A program made the translations under genes and the position numbers. The notes beneath the pieces were generated by a model, which worked only from the letters and a program-made list of their open reading frames with translations, did no database searches and was not told the DNA's origin. Positions 1 through 12,874 of a stretch of 64,000 bases of DNA are shown here, piece after piece (within the stretch, counting starts at the first letter, position 1; the number at the start of each line of letters is the position of its first letter). The DNA is from Callipepla californica brunnescens (Eukaryota; Chordata; Aves; Galliformes; Odontophoridae), in the NCBI GenBank assembly GCA_023055505.1, contig JALIRH010000026.1, positions 6,401,591 through 6,465,590 on the forward strand, read 5' to 3'.

Positions 1-3000
1 GGCAGACTGCAGTAATACCCACACTTGATGCTGAGCCAACCCTGCCCTATTGCTCAGCCAATTTTTGGTCTCTTGTCCCACCCTGCAGAACGAGGATTGC
101 TGAGGTTGCTAACACCCCTCTCTGCTCCACAGGTGATAACCACATTTCTTCCACAAAGAATCCAAGTAATTATTAATACCAAATCAAATTTAGTTCTCCT
201 ACTTAATGTGGTAGGAGCTGCAGCAATAATTCGACTGAATGGAGACACTGCCTCTCTCCCACTGGCTCCTCTCCTCCTGCCTGTAAGGGACAACAGTGAA
301 CCAGAGCACTTGTTCCAGCATCTACGGATTTATCCTAGACCTCACTGACAGTCAAGTTACTGTACAAAGTCTGTTCAGTTTCCAAGTAACGCAGCAGCTC
401 CGCTGAGCTTCGCAAGCCAGCCCCTCAAAACGGGGAGCTTGCTACTCCTATGCACCTGTCCAAACTGGCTCAGTAGGCTCAGAAGGGATGTGTCGAGTTG
501 CTCCACATGCTATATGAAGATAGCCAGGTAGCTCAAGTGAGCAGTAATACGGAAATGGTCTCATGGGGCACCCTTTGTCCCATGGGGCAGATATCCACCC
601 CAGCTGGTTGCAAAGCAGCTCTGCTCCTGGGTGTAAGCAAACAGATCGATGTTGGGCATACGTCATCCTAGACAAACAAAGTCTGGCGTGGGGAAAAAAA
701 GGCAATCGGTTATAAAAAAAAAAAACAAAAAAAACCAAACAGATATACTGAAGCATCTGCAACCAAGTCTAAAAATTTATCATTTACATCACGTTATACA
801 GGGCTTTCCTCAAAATATCTGCCCTTTGGCTCCCACACCTGCGTGAGGAACGTTTATTTAGCATATTTTCAGTTGTGATGGTTACTGTCACTTGACATGC
901 TTCCTTTAAAAAGTTAAAATATTGTTATTTTTAATATCTAGTGACTGCCTGGAATGCCAGCAAAGAACTTTTCAGTAGCTGTTCTTGAAATTAATGTGAG
1001 GTAGAACAGTAGTATAATAAAAGGCACCATATATTCCTCTCTCTTACTTAATAAATAATGCTACCTTTCTAACAGCCAATGTTCTACTCGGGAAGCAGCT
1101 TCACCCTTGATTTAAGACAGAAACCTGTGCAGCCAGCAGTGCTCCCTTCTCCATGCCCACCATCTCCTCCAGCCCCTTCACGCTGGTGCTGACACGGCCT
1201 CTGGTCTGCCTGACCAGCCTCATGATTATGCTCATAACAAGCACAATATCTACCTCAGACTGCCAAGTCCTCCACCAGCCCTGCCAAGAGCTCCAGCTGG
1301 CCCCCTTGAGCACCAGGGTGATTCAAGAAGAGTGGCGTGAAGGGCAGCTGGGGAGGTCAGGGGCTTTCCTTGTGGGAAGAAGCTTGGATTCCGCCCACCA
1401 AAACAAATCTTTAGACATGACTAACGCTGTATGTTAAGCTAATCTGTCAGCAAACCTTTCAGTGCTGGTCCTGCCTCAGGTCAGCTTGCTTCTCAGACCT
1501 CCTAGAAGATGATTTACTCCTTTCTTCAGGTTTCCTATTCATGTTGGGCCAGATCAGCTCACTGGGAGGTCAGACCAGCACCAGAAAAAAGCAGCTGGCA
1601 GCAGCCAGGTTTTGTAACATGCAGACACAGCTACTCCTTCCTTGCTAAGTAATGGGATATTGTCATGGCCCTACAGGTACAAAAGCTGATAAAGATCCAG
1701 TCACCTAAGAAATCAAGTGCTCAATAGTGCAGACACCGTTATCTTAGAAATGAGACTCACCCTGGTACAACTTCACCTCTCTCTTGAGTCTGGCCCCAAA
1801 AGCACGCAATCCTTAACCACTAATTAAGTCCAGTGACAATTCAATCCTCATCACTATGCTGCAGATGTCTACGGCTGCATCACTAGATGAATGCAGCAAA
1901 CGTGACTTGCCACTATCTGGACAAGCAAAGATAGCTAAGAAGCAGCTAAAATCCAGCTGCTCAGCTAATTAGAACAGCTCACATTGATCAGCATAGGGAA
2001 ATCCTTTAAGAAATGTTCTCTAGCTTTTTCTTCAACCTCTTATTACATATTCATGTGCTCATCAGTGTCACATTTGAGAACAGTATTTCAGCAACTGAAC
2101 CTACAATTTCGTGGTAGAACAGTAGCAGGATGTCAAAGCAGTTCATGGCAGCAAATGCTAACATTGCACCCACCAAGCCTTGCAGCAAACTCCAGTCACA
2201 AGGTTGCAACAGCTTACAAACTTAACCATGCCCAGCTTACATCTTGAAGCCAAAACACACCAATTTTGCTTCTGTGAATCTGAATCACCTGGTTCGTGCA
2301 TATCCCAGATGAATAGCTTCCTGATCCACAGCTAAGGACACGCTAGGCAGAATACCCCTGCTCAATTCATGTGTTCCTTTGAGCAACAACCTGGGCTGCA
2401 TCACAGCTCGCCTTGAAGATGACTATATGAACACGCCCATCACAGAAAGGCAAATCCTCAAAGCAGGAATCACCTTATTCTGAGTCTTCATCCATCAGCC
2501 TATTTACAGACACCGCTTTCAATACAAAGCCTGTTACATGAAGGGAGGATCCTGCTTATTCAAGTTTGGCCCAGGAGAATGAAAACCCTCCTCTGTGCTA
2601 ACTATCACCAAATTTTTAGTCACTTTTGTGATATACCTATAGTGTATCTTGATGGAAATTTAGAAATTATGCTGTAATTGTTTTAATGGCAATTTTAACT
2701 TCAGCAGTAAAACTTCCAGTAGTTGAAAGGACCTATAAATTTAAACATAAAACACTACTGCCATGCAGAACAGTAAATTAAATGCAACACAATTGAATTG
2801 ACCTAGTGACAGACACTTGGGCTCAGCCAACCCTATATTTAGGCTACAGAGACAGGATGGAAAACCTAAAGGGAAGAATGCTTCTATCAGATAAAACAAC
2901 TAGACTGTAAACTGCATCTTTTACAGACAAATTCTTTGCCTTTTAAACCTACGTAGTTTTTGCATTTCCAAACAGAGTGAGATGACAGCGCGCTACCTCT

Positions 3001-5442
3001 ACAACTGCACAATGCAAAATGAAGCTTGCTCTCAAGAACAGATCTCTGATTCAATTATTTGCACTAGCATTTCGGTCAGTAAATCAAAGTCTTCAGAAGC
3101 CCCTGACAGATAATCTTTCTTGCCTCATATATCTCTCTGTATAAAAATACAACCTGCTGGCTTATTGAGCTCCAGAACCTTTGTTATTGGCATCATGGAT
3201 GAATTAAATTAATCAAGAAGGATGAGTAGGACAAGGGCACAGAGAACACCTGTTGACTTGTATCCACAAGGCTCAAGGTGTCTTTACAGGTCTTAACCTA
3301 TTATAAAGCACAGATATTAAACTTTCTTCAATAGTCTGCGCAATCCACAGAGCATATAGTTATAGTAGAAATGCTATTTTTAAACATCAACTTCTATAAA
3401 GGGGAGAAAAAGTGGTATTTAAATGTCACGATGTGACTAAAAGCACTAATAACAGTGAAAAAAACAGGCAACTCTTTGCTTTACAACATAGTAACTTCAG
3501 CATTTATAAAACAAACCTGATCAACAACGAAAAAAAGAATGGGGCAGAGACGAGGAATCACCAAAAACGGTCATTTCTGCTGGCCTTCAGAAAACAAAGG
3601 CTGGGAAGCCTGGGTATATAAACACTGCATGGCTTCAGAGCAGAGTGATAGGAATGAAAGGACACTGACCAGAAGAATGAGAACCCAGCAGTGACACCAA
3701 GAAGGGGAATAAGTTAGAGTTGAGGGATCCAAAGCCAAAGTACGGATACTTGCAAGCACACTGGACTGCAAAAGCTGCAGAGTTGTAACCAAACTGAGGG
3801 AGCATGATGTAGGTGTTGCTTATTTTGGCAAGATCTCTTTCCTGTGTAAAAACAGTAGGTAAAACATAGGTCCATTTGCTTCAGCTACCAAGCATCTTCC
3901 AAGGAACGAGTTTCAGGGCAATCTTGAGGCATCGTAAGGCCTCTGTGAGACTGAAAATGGAGTCTCGTTTCCCACGGACCCTACCACTTCTACACTCAGC
4001 AGTTAAAGTAATATCTTTATCCCGCCCAGTAAGAGATTAGTAGCATGCAGTTCCTATTCTGTAACATAAAAGCCAGATTTTTTAAAAGCATCTGAAATGT
4101 CAAGTTCAACCGCAGGCACAGGAATGGGACTATGAAAAGCACAACATCAGCATGACTTCAGCTCCAAAACATCAGTTGAGCACTCCAGAGAATTTCTAAG
4201 CGTGCTGGAAAACACCAAGCCCTTTGACATACAGGGCTGTCACACTCATTTAGCCCAATTCACCTTTTTGGTAGACCATCTGAACAAAATAAGCAGCATG
4301 AAATGCGCTTGAGCTTAAGCTTAAAGTGAGTAACAAAACAAAAGGAATTCCCTCACTGTTCTGATTGTAGGCATATATTGAGAACAACAACATTTAGATG
4401 TGGAAAGACACGAAGTCTATAAAATAGATATATCAATACACATGTATCAAATACACTGAAGTCTATTAACTAATGACCAAAACAAACAATAAAATCAATT
4501 GCATAAACAACGTAAATGTGAACCAGCAGCCAAAAAAGTTAAGTTTTTCACAATATCATCAGTATACGGTCACACTTGCCTTAAACTGGCCAGTTATTAA
4601 GAAAATGAAATTAATAATAAAAAAATCATTTAACAATCCATAGAATCACTTATTCTCAACCCTCCCATGTTAAAGCATCACAAATGTACAACAGCGTTCA
4701 TGTATACGCATGATCACATTTTGTTCCAATGAACTGTTGACTCACCCAGTTACACCCTACAATACATCAGGTCCATGAACTTGTAACACTGGCCTTGACA
4801 GAATGAGCCATGCACAGAAATTAGAATTTAAAATCTCATCACCGCACCCTCCACCAGACCTGTCTTTCCAGAAAGTGCACTGCACGCAGCTCCAGCATGT
4901 ACACCTCTATGCTTCTCCCTCCCTGCCTCCAGAAAGCACTGAAGTGTTCATTTCCTTCTATACCACAAATTCTGTCATGACTTTAGTTACAAAACAAGAA
5001 TTGATTGCTTGGGAACTTGCACTACTTAATGGTAAGTCGTACGTTCGTATGCCTGTAAATCTATAATGCCTTTCTCTGAGTTTAAACATGATATTAAGCT
5101 ACAGTGTTTTTTTATTCACTTACAAGGATTCAGCAGCTCTGAGATTACAGTCAGGCATTCCCCAAAGACGTGTTACAGATCATTTTTCAAGTAATAGCAG
5201 GCTTGTAGTTCTGAGCATACAAGGATGTAGGTAATGTATCTGTAAAACTCACATTTGCTAGCAAAAGTTGGGGAAGAAGAACCACATCTTTAGATTCTCA
5301 ACATCTCGCCCAAGGGTGAAACAGAAGCTTCAACCATCAAAGCTTAAAATAACACCTACATATAGTATCTGAAACGCACTGCAAAACCACTATAGGGGGG
5401 CAACAGCACTCAAGCTGCTGTAGGATCATTCAAGATACATAC
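1..5442. other. Intron-like sequence
   Basis: AT-rich, A>T on the plus strand, without CR1 copies or CpG clusters that I could recognise. Apart from the weak exon candidate at 1761-1811 I see no feature. Confidence 0.5.
1761..1811 (-). CDS. Weak candidate exon
   Basis: A 51-nt segment reading LRAFGARLKREVKLYQ, with a good donor (CAGG/GTGAGT) but a poor acceptor (TTAAG with little pyrimidine). It does not join the 5443-5533 exon in this frame. Listed because the donor is strong and the peptide is helical and basic. Confidence 0.2.
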
Positions 5443-5533
5443 CTCAGCAACAGAGCAGGGGAGCCTTTAACCACTAAGGGCACTTCCCCAGTGAAACAGA
5501 ACTCATCTTGGAAGAGGTTACTATACAAGCATG
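5443..5533 (-). CDS. Well-bounded candidate exon of leftward gene
   Basis: A 91-nt segment with a textbook acceptor (TTCCTCTTGTCTTGCAG) and donor GAG/GTATGT. Only one of three frames is open (phase 1 in, 2 out). It reads CLYSNLFQDEFCFTGEVPLV then VKGSPALLL, which looks like a folded-domain segment. I do not recognise the family. It joins the 7739-7788 exon in phase. Confidence 0.5.
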
Positions 5534-7410
5534 CTGCAAGACAAGAGGAACTTCCTCTACCTTCCATCAAACACTCTGATCATAACATCATGGACCTCAA
5601 ACGGCAAAGTAGACAGTAGTGCAGCATCTAATGGATAGTTACAGATTGAAAGAAATAATCATTATCACCTTTCCTCACTCAACTAAATTTAACTTCACCA
5701 GCAAACATCATGTGGATCAAAATGGACCTTCATGGAGCAGCAGCAGTAAGAAGCACCCTGCCAGAGCATTTCACAGACAGACACCAATGCCCTCCCTGAC
5801 CCTTACGAATCCTCAAAACACATAGCTCTTTCACATACACTTGGATCAATATACTATATGCCATCACAGCACTATGCAGAGGAAATTCAAGATCTGACGA
5901 GTATTAGATTCAGCTTATTCAGACAACTGAATTAACTGAAAACAAAAAAAAAAAAAAAACCATATCTACCACTGGGATTACCCTTTTCTCCTAACAACAA
6001 TTCAACCTCTGATCCTTGACCTCTAATTTTTACATAGACAGGTTTTGTGGTTTTTTGTTTTTTTTGATTCTCCAGTCAGCTTAAAAGCTCTGACTGCAGG
6101 TTAACATTGCATGTAATATCTCTAACCTCTGCTCCAAGCACTGACCTTAACTCACAAGGCAGAGAACTGCTCCTGTCCTTTTCCACATGTCAGATAACGA
6201 CTTTCCCTGTAACATGTCTCTGGGTCTCCACAGGAACTGATGACCTCTTCCTTAAGACAGCCTAACTATTTAACACAAACCAGGTAAACCCAAAACAAAT
6301 GCCTTTAAATTTTCTTAAGAAGCATCAAAGCTAACAAGAAGTGGACTTGATCCTCACGGCTCCCTTCCAACAGAAGGTAACTTTTGGTTCTATAAGGAAC
6401 GAGAGCTCAAACTCATTACCGCAAGACACAAAGTATGATTCTGCTGTAAAAGCAGCAGGTACCAAGTTCAAACAAGTCAAATATTTTCTGCATGCAACAC
6501 AAGGTTAAGCTGTAGCATTTCCTGACACAGAAAACTGGATACTAAAAGCATATATGAATTTAATCATACACCGTTTCTTCCAACTAGTTCAGCTCTTCTA
6601 ATTAAAATATGAATTCAGAGTTATTTACTTCTTAAGAACATTCAAAAATTGTGATTTGTAATGTGAAAACTATCATGGCAAATTTTATTTAAGCTGCTCC
6701 AAGAATATTAATGACACCTTTTTTGTATCATCATTCAACTACAGCTGTATGACAGATGTAAGTGCCTGTTCAGTGCCTGTTCAGCACCTGCTGCAAGGCA
6801 GTCACCACACTAAGGAGCAATTTTGGTCTATTTAAACACTAAGAGACATCAATAAAAAAAAAAAAAAAAAGCATGGGAACAAGAATTAAAGGAAATAAAA
6901 AGATTTCTGGCATTACCACAGACCTGTCCTGGATAGAAAAAAAAAAAGCTATTATTAATAGAAAGCATTGGAAGCCTATTCATATGGTAAAATATTTATT
7001 TAACAGAACATACTTCCTTGTCAAGCATCAGAAGAAAGAAGATAGGTTAGACAGCAGGGTATGAAATCCTGTGTCCTGTACAGAAATACAGTGTGGCAGG
7101 AAAGCTGTCATTGCTGCCCTTGTCCCACAACACTGCTCTTCCAAGAGGTCCAGCCTACATCTGCCAGCAGCACTAAATGCTATTAACGGGCCTGGAAAGA
7201 AACTAGTAAAACAACACAAGTGTCATCGCGACAGTTGCTCAAAATGAGCTGTATGCCTGGGATAGGAAAGAAGCTTCCTCATACAGTCCAGTCACAAAAT
7301 GCTGTCAGAACTGACCGAGTCAGTTCTGTATTAATACTAGATGTCACTGTGTGTGGGGGGGGATTGGGAAGCAGAAATTCAGGTTATGTGGGAAAACACA
7401 ACTGTAACAA

Positions 7411-7437
7411 AACAACAACAACAACAACAACAAAACA
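7411..7437. repeat. CAA trinucleotide microsatellite
   Basis: A run of about seven CAA units flanked by A-rich sequence in an intron-like region. Confidence 0.85.
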
Positions 7438-7738
7438 AAGTTATTTCTTCCTGCAAAGCATTTATTCCAAACAAAAAATTTGCTTAGAACACTATGAGAT
7501 CATTCATGTGGGTTTATTTAATTACTTATTTTGCTGAAACTAAGTATTATGTTGTACATCAAAAGAGATTCAACAGTAATCATTATTTCTGGTTGGAGTA
7601 ACACATCTGGATTCTCTCTTTAACTAGAAATCAATCTCTGCCTCAGGCCTTACAAGATTGGGAATGTCCACTACACACAGAATAGCTGAGAAACTTATTG
7701 CAACAGTTCTACCATAGTTAAAATGCAACAACACATAC

Positions 7739-7788
7739 TTGTACAGATACTTCCCACATCTAGGGTTCTGTAGTCTAACTTCAGTCCT
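7739..7788 (-). CDS. Candidate exon of leftward gene
   Basis: Acceptor GTCCTTGCTACAG and donor CAA/GTATGT bound a 50-nt segment with two open frames. The frame that fits phase 2 in and 1 out reads GLKLDYRTLDVGSICT and joins both the 12829-12874 and 5443-5533 exons. The other reads RTEVRLQNPRCGKYLY. Confidence 0.35.
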
Positions 7789-8192
7789 CTGTAGCAAGGA
7801 CCTACTTGTGACCACGTGGGTTGTAGCCTCCAACGGAACGAGCAGCATGGCTTTTTGCACTGCTGACTCTTAGTTCAACTCATAGAGCTCAGAAAGATGG
7901 AAACAGATGCAAAAGCAGCTCATACCCATCTACAGTAAGGGCTAGTGAGCCTGGTCAGGTGAGCCTGTGCAGTTGAACAAAACAAGGACAAACCCCACAT
8001 TCAAAACGTAACACTTGCGCTGAGCAAAATACCTCTGAAAAGAGAAATTTTATATCAACATATGATGATAAATGTAATGTCTCACAAAAGACAGGACTAG
8101 AGACTAACAATATGCAGCTGCACAAACTGCACAGCAAGCATCAAATACAGTAAAGTAGAAGAAACTATCAGTATGACAAGCCCCACTGGGAA

Positions 8193-8274
8193 TCATTTAT
8201 CCCTCATGATACAGTCAGGATGCAAGTGTGACGTGCTTTTCAAGAATACTTGATCAATCACTTCAACATTCCAC
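8193..8274 (-). CDS. Possible alternative terminal exon
   Basis: An unusually strong acceptor (nine or more T followed by CAG) opens a frame reading WNVEVIDQVFLKSTSHLHPD and ending in a TGA at 8193-8195. It joins in phase to the 12829-12874 exon (GA+G), so it could end a shorter isoform. I see no clear polyadenylation signal close downstream, which weakens the call. Confidence 0.25.
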
Positions 8275-10836
8275 CTGAAAAAAAAAAATCAGATGCTACT
8301 TTAAGTAACCAATTAACTATGCTAGAATGATCTCCAGACAACAAAGAAGTAAATTAAAATAAAGTAGGGAAGCAGTAGTCAAAAAGAAATAAAATAAAAA
8401 ACAAGAATGAAAAAAGGAACAATCTCTTCCTTCTTGTTCACATTAGAGAAAGAGGCCATGGAAACCAACACAATATAACTGCAAACTGAACTCTCCCACT
8501 CAAATTCCAGAGGTGAAGAAAAATGTAGATACTGACCTGAGTCCAACCAGAATCCTACACAAATCCTTAGGGAACTAAATCAAATTTCACATATCAGCCC
8601 CTATGTAAGTTTCTTTCAGGAAGAATCCAAAGCAATACTACTTCTCAGCTGAACCTTTACAAGCAGCCAGGTCTGCCTCTTCAGCCCCAAGACATATCCC
8701 ATTGACTTCCCCTAGACTTCCCCTAGCAGCTCCTCCTCCTAGAAGCATTACTGTTTTCTTTGAGACTATTGCAAATAACTTAGGAAAGAATTATCTTTCT
8801 GCCCTCACTCCCATCAATCAGTTATATTTCATGTGCTATTTGTCACTGCAATGTCTTTGGAACCAAAGAGTAATAAGAAAGGAGAATTAAAACCACGCCG
8901 GATTAATTTGGTCCCTCACATATTACTTATAAACTGAGAATTCCAGTTCATCCCACAGCTTCCATCCACCCCAGAGCCTGTTTATTTTCTGCAGGTTTAA
9001 AAGACAAAACCATCTGGCTGTTTCAAAGAGAATTACTGCTGTTTTATAGGGAATAAAATATCTAAGTGAAACAGTGTCAAAATGATCTTTAAAAGGAAAG
9101 AACCATCACTGAATAATAATGCATAATTTTATGCTTTCTGAAAACACCTTTCTAGAACTGAGGTCTACCACAGTTGTTTATGCTCAGGGCAATTATCCTA
9201 ACTCAAAGGAGAACAGCCTTGCATTCAGATGGGTCTTGGTACATTCCAAGGGAGTCTCCTTAGACAGGTGATATGACAGCAAAGCTTGCTTGTGTACACA
9301 GGACTCCCAAAGGAGCACTGAAATCCTTTCAGTGAAGAAGCGTGATTTGTTTGTTTTTTGTTCTTCCAGCAGCCCCTTAATTCTCAGCATTATTTCCCAT
9401 TGTGAATTAGCATCAGCACTGGAGAGAGGCCCAAACAAGAGAAGAAGCTGTTCAGGGCATCACAGTCCTTCAAAATTCCCCTTGCAGATACAAAGAACAG
9501 AATGCTCTTTTATTAAAATAAATAAATAAATAAATCCCACTTGTCTGTTTAGGAACAATGAGTCTGGAACTTGGTCCAGGATGCTCCGTTCACAACAACT
9601 CTTCACTGCTACCTGTGAGATGGACTGCCAAAAATCCCAACACAAAAGCAAAAAAATAGTGACATTAGAACAAACATCTGTAGCCTTAGGCTCTATACAC
9701 TCACAAGATCATTAATTGCAAACAACAAAGTTAAACCCATCTGCCATTAATTCCTCTGCTCTACCTTCGATATTTTATGTCTCATTTTGAGAAAAGTAAA
9801 AACTGAACAAGGAAAATTAATACTGCAGAGACAAAACTAAATGCAATGATCTACTGAGGCAAGGAAGTTAACAAAGAAATACACTTCACAAAACTGTTCC
9901 AGCTTGTAAGTCTCTGGGGAGACACATCACTGACACACACAGCATGTGATGCTCAACAGGAAAAAAAAAACATGATAAACAAAAGATAGACGCACAAGCA
10001 TATTCCAGGCTCAAGTCACACCACTTGAAAACAACATTTAACCAGTAGGATTACACCAGGCTCCAAGCAGCTGAACACAAAATTCAGGTCTTGGGAAAAA
10101 AAAAACAAAACACAAACCTGAACCACATGGTTCTACTTTTCAGATGCCAGCAACAAAAGTCACGATATCAAGCCTCTGCTTTCAGCTCTACCACCGATTT
10201 ATTGTGCAACTTGCAAGAAATCAGTCTGCCTCCCTGTGTTGAACCCACTTCATCTGTAAAATTGAGTCGCAGCTCTTTTTTCTCCTAGGAGATCAGCATT
10301 CTGCTCCAACTAACCATATGAGCACTGATAACAGCCCAACAGAGGGAATGAGACCGCCTTTTCAAGCGGCACAGGCTTAGCTCAGCTCAAGGCAATTGTG
10401 AAACTGCACCCTCAGGGCTTGGGAAGGAGATGAGATTTCTGCAGAAGTACTTATTACATCAATCTCTGACTTATTGGGAGCCTACACAACTAAGAACTTC
10501 CTCTTTTCCACACCCTAGAAATAAGCTTAGGCTGAACAGACAACTGCTACAACTTCACCTTAGAAAAAATTGAAAAGCTAATTATACGTAAAAAGAATGC
10601 AACATTAAAATTAGTGTCAAGTCTAACATTTGCTCCTTCTAAACACAACCCTGCACCATACCTTAGGCTTCCACCTTCACTTTGTCACACACAAGTACAT
10701 CCTTCCCTTCTCTTTCCTGTGGTTTGCCACCAAGGTTTGAAGTCTCCAACTTCACATTGGCTTTACAGCCTCTATAATTCTAGTGGAAATGGAGTAGAAT
10801 TTGACTGCATTGTCTAGCCTGTGCCTTAAGACTCAC

Positions 10837-10863
10837 CTCATGCTCCTTTAAAGCCATTAGAGC
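10837..10863 (-). CDS. Possible micro-exon
   Basis: A 27-nt segment with perfect donor GAG/GTGAGT and a TTTTAATTAG acceptor. It is open only in phase 0 and reads ALMALKEHE. It does not fit in phase between the 12829-12874 and 7739-7788 candidates, so it would belong to another splice form, or be spurious. Confidence 0.22.
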
Positions 10864-11343
10864 CTAATTAAAATGTCTTTCAGCTGAGACTTCACCGATG
10901 ACTTAGGAAAACACATTAAGATACATTCACAGCATTACTGTAATATTTATTAAGTACCATTTCTTAAGATCAACATTACCTGGCAGAGAAAAGAGAAATG
11001 CAGAGAAGCTTTCACTAATGGAATTCTGCTACTCAAAAACCTAAAACCAAAGTAACATACAAAATACCATTCATAAAAATGACAGCTTGGTTTACCAGAA
11101 GCTCGCTAGAAGAAACTGTAGCTCCTTTGATCAGCTACTTCAAGTGCTCCTTTATAAAGGAACAAAAGCTGATTGTATTGTTGGCTTGATATATTTAAGA
11201 TAGGGGAAAAAAAAAGGACCAATTTTATTCAATCAAAAGAAGGGATTCAGCCATAAAAGAACTTCAGTAAATTACAGACGATCAGCAGGTGCATTACGTG
11301 CCAGTAAAACCTACAGTCTATTTTAGGAACAAATGAACGATTT

Positions 11344-11710
11344 CATCAAATCATAGAACCCTTAGAGTTATGAAGGACTTCAGAAGGTCATCTAGTCCAA
11401 CTCACCTGGAATGCACAGGGATATCACAGCTAGATCAGGTTGCCTGGAGCCTGATCCACTCTGGATTTGAAAGTCTCCACAGGCAGAGCATCTACCATAC
11501 CCCTAGTCAACCTGTTCCAGTGCCTCACCACCCTCCCTGTAAAATACTTTATCCTTATATTTAACATTAATCTACCCTCTTTGAGCTTGAAACCATTTCC
11601 CCTTTTTCTATCACCACAGACCCTGCTAAGAGTCCATCCCCTTCTTTCCTGTATCCCCCCTTCAAATACCCAACTTCCTCACCATTTAGAGGGCAAATTT
11701 TCACAGTAGT
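11344..11710 (-). mobile_element. CR1 LINE fragment, antisense
   Basis: Begins with the reverse complement of the CR1 3' end (tcatagaaccc...gttatgaaggacttc, then a catctagtccaac motif). It continues through antisense CR1 3' sequence such as the CTGTTCCAGTGCCTCACCACC block. The LINE sense strand is the minus strand. It is 5'-truncated, as nearly all bird CR1 copies are. Confidence 0.85.
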
Positions 11711-12828
11711 CTCTTAGATTTAAACTCCAAAATCTTACTTCACTTGGAGTAATTGACACACTACTAGATCTGCCAATAAATTGACGCATTCTCCAGTTAA
11801 CTCCATCCTCTCATCTCCAAGGTGAAATCAACCACCATGAGTTTTATCACAAGACCGTGTACCAGGATTCTGTGATCTGTAGTCCTTATTCCAAAGATAA
11901 AAATCCAACAACAAAACAAAACGCAGCGTTGTTAATCCAGTTCCTTCTGTGAAATTTAGTCATGTTCAAGGACTACCTAGAAACACACAGATACCTGCAA
12001 TCTTCTACTCTATCATTACTATGTAACTTGCAGCATGAACACATTTAGATATGTAAGACTAAAGGACCTACTACTTTTGACCTAACTGACCCATGCTACA
12101 ACAGTGCATGACCTGACAGTAAAATGAAGAATAATAATTACAAACTGTTGTTGCAGAATAGACGCATTTTTAATACTACCAGGAACTTAATAACTGGAAG
12201 ATGGTTAATATTAGGTCACAAAATTAACTGTCCCTAAACAAAATTTAACATAGCAATATGTATCATCTGGATTCATGGAACATCTGTTTTGGTCTCATTA
12301 ACGTGCCAATACGTAAGAAAAAAAATTAAAATCAATGCAGTGGCACACGAGGCTTTTTTTCTGAGAGTTAATGCAATCTCTTCTGTATGGCAGACTGTTG
12401 CTAACCACCAAAAGAGGTGTTTCCCTGCTTCATAAACATCATCCAAGGTCTCTGTTTATCCAATCCTCAAGTTTTCCAGCCTCACGCCAGATCCCACTTA
12501 AGCTCCTCACAATCACAAGGAATACAGTCATATGATGTTTTGACTAAGCCCACCATCCTGTGGACTGAAGAAGCCTCTCAGAGCCTGAGCAAGAGATGTG
12601 ATATGGCGACATCAGGGTTTATTTTGTTTGTTTCTTTTTGTCCCAGTATTCTACATTCATGATACAAGACCTCAGCAGAGCTTTGTATGAAATAAATTAC
12701 TACTTCTGTCTCATTAAGATTTACACCAACTGTTCCACCTCTGAATATCTGCCTTCCTTAAGGTTCACTGCATTCAACTAGTACCCCCAAATCCACCTCA
12801 ATTTTCTTTACACTAATTTAACACTCAC

Positions 12829-12874
12829 TCTGGTTCAGAAATACTTGATAGACCTTGTATTCCAAGCAAATTAC
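12829..12874 (-). CDS. Well-bounded candidate exon of leftward gene
   Basis: Acceptor AAGCTTCCTTGCAG and donor CAGA/GTGAGT bound a 46-nt segment. In phase 1 it reads NLLGIQGLSSISEP, leaving GA; in phase 0 it reads VICLEYKVYQVFLNQ. The first joins the upstream 15118-15157 exon. The two leftover bases fit either the 7739-7788 exon or the possible terminal exon at 8193-8274. Confidence 0.45.

Noticed and set aside
5232..5282. Minus-strand segment reading SKDVVLLPQLLLAN before a GTGAGT donor
   Set aside because: A stop lies immediately upstream, the acceptor is poor, and it does not join the well-bounded 5443-5533 exon in phase.
11467..11709. 80-codon plus-strand open frame
   Set aside because: It lies entirely in an antisense CR1 copy and carries no CR1 protein sequence in that orientation.
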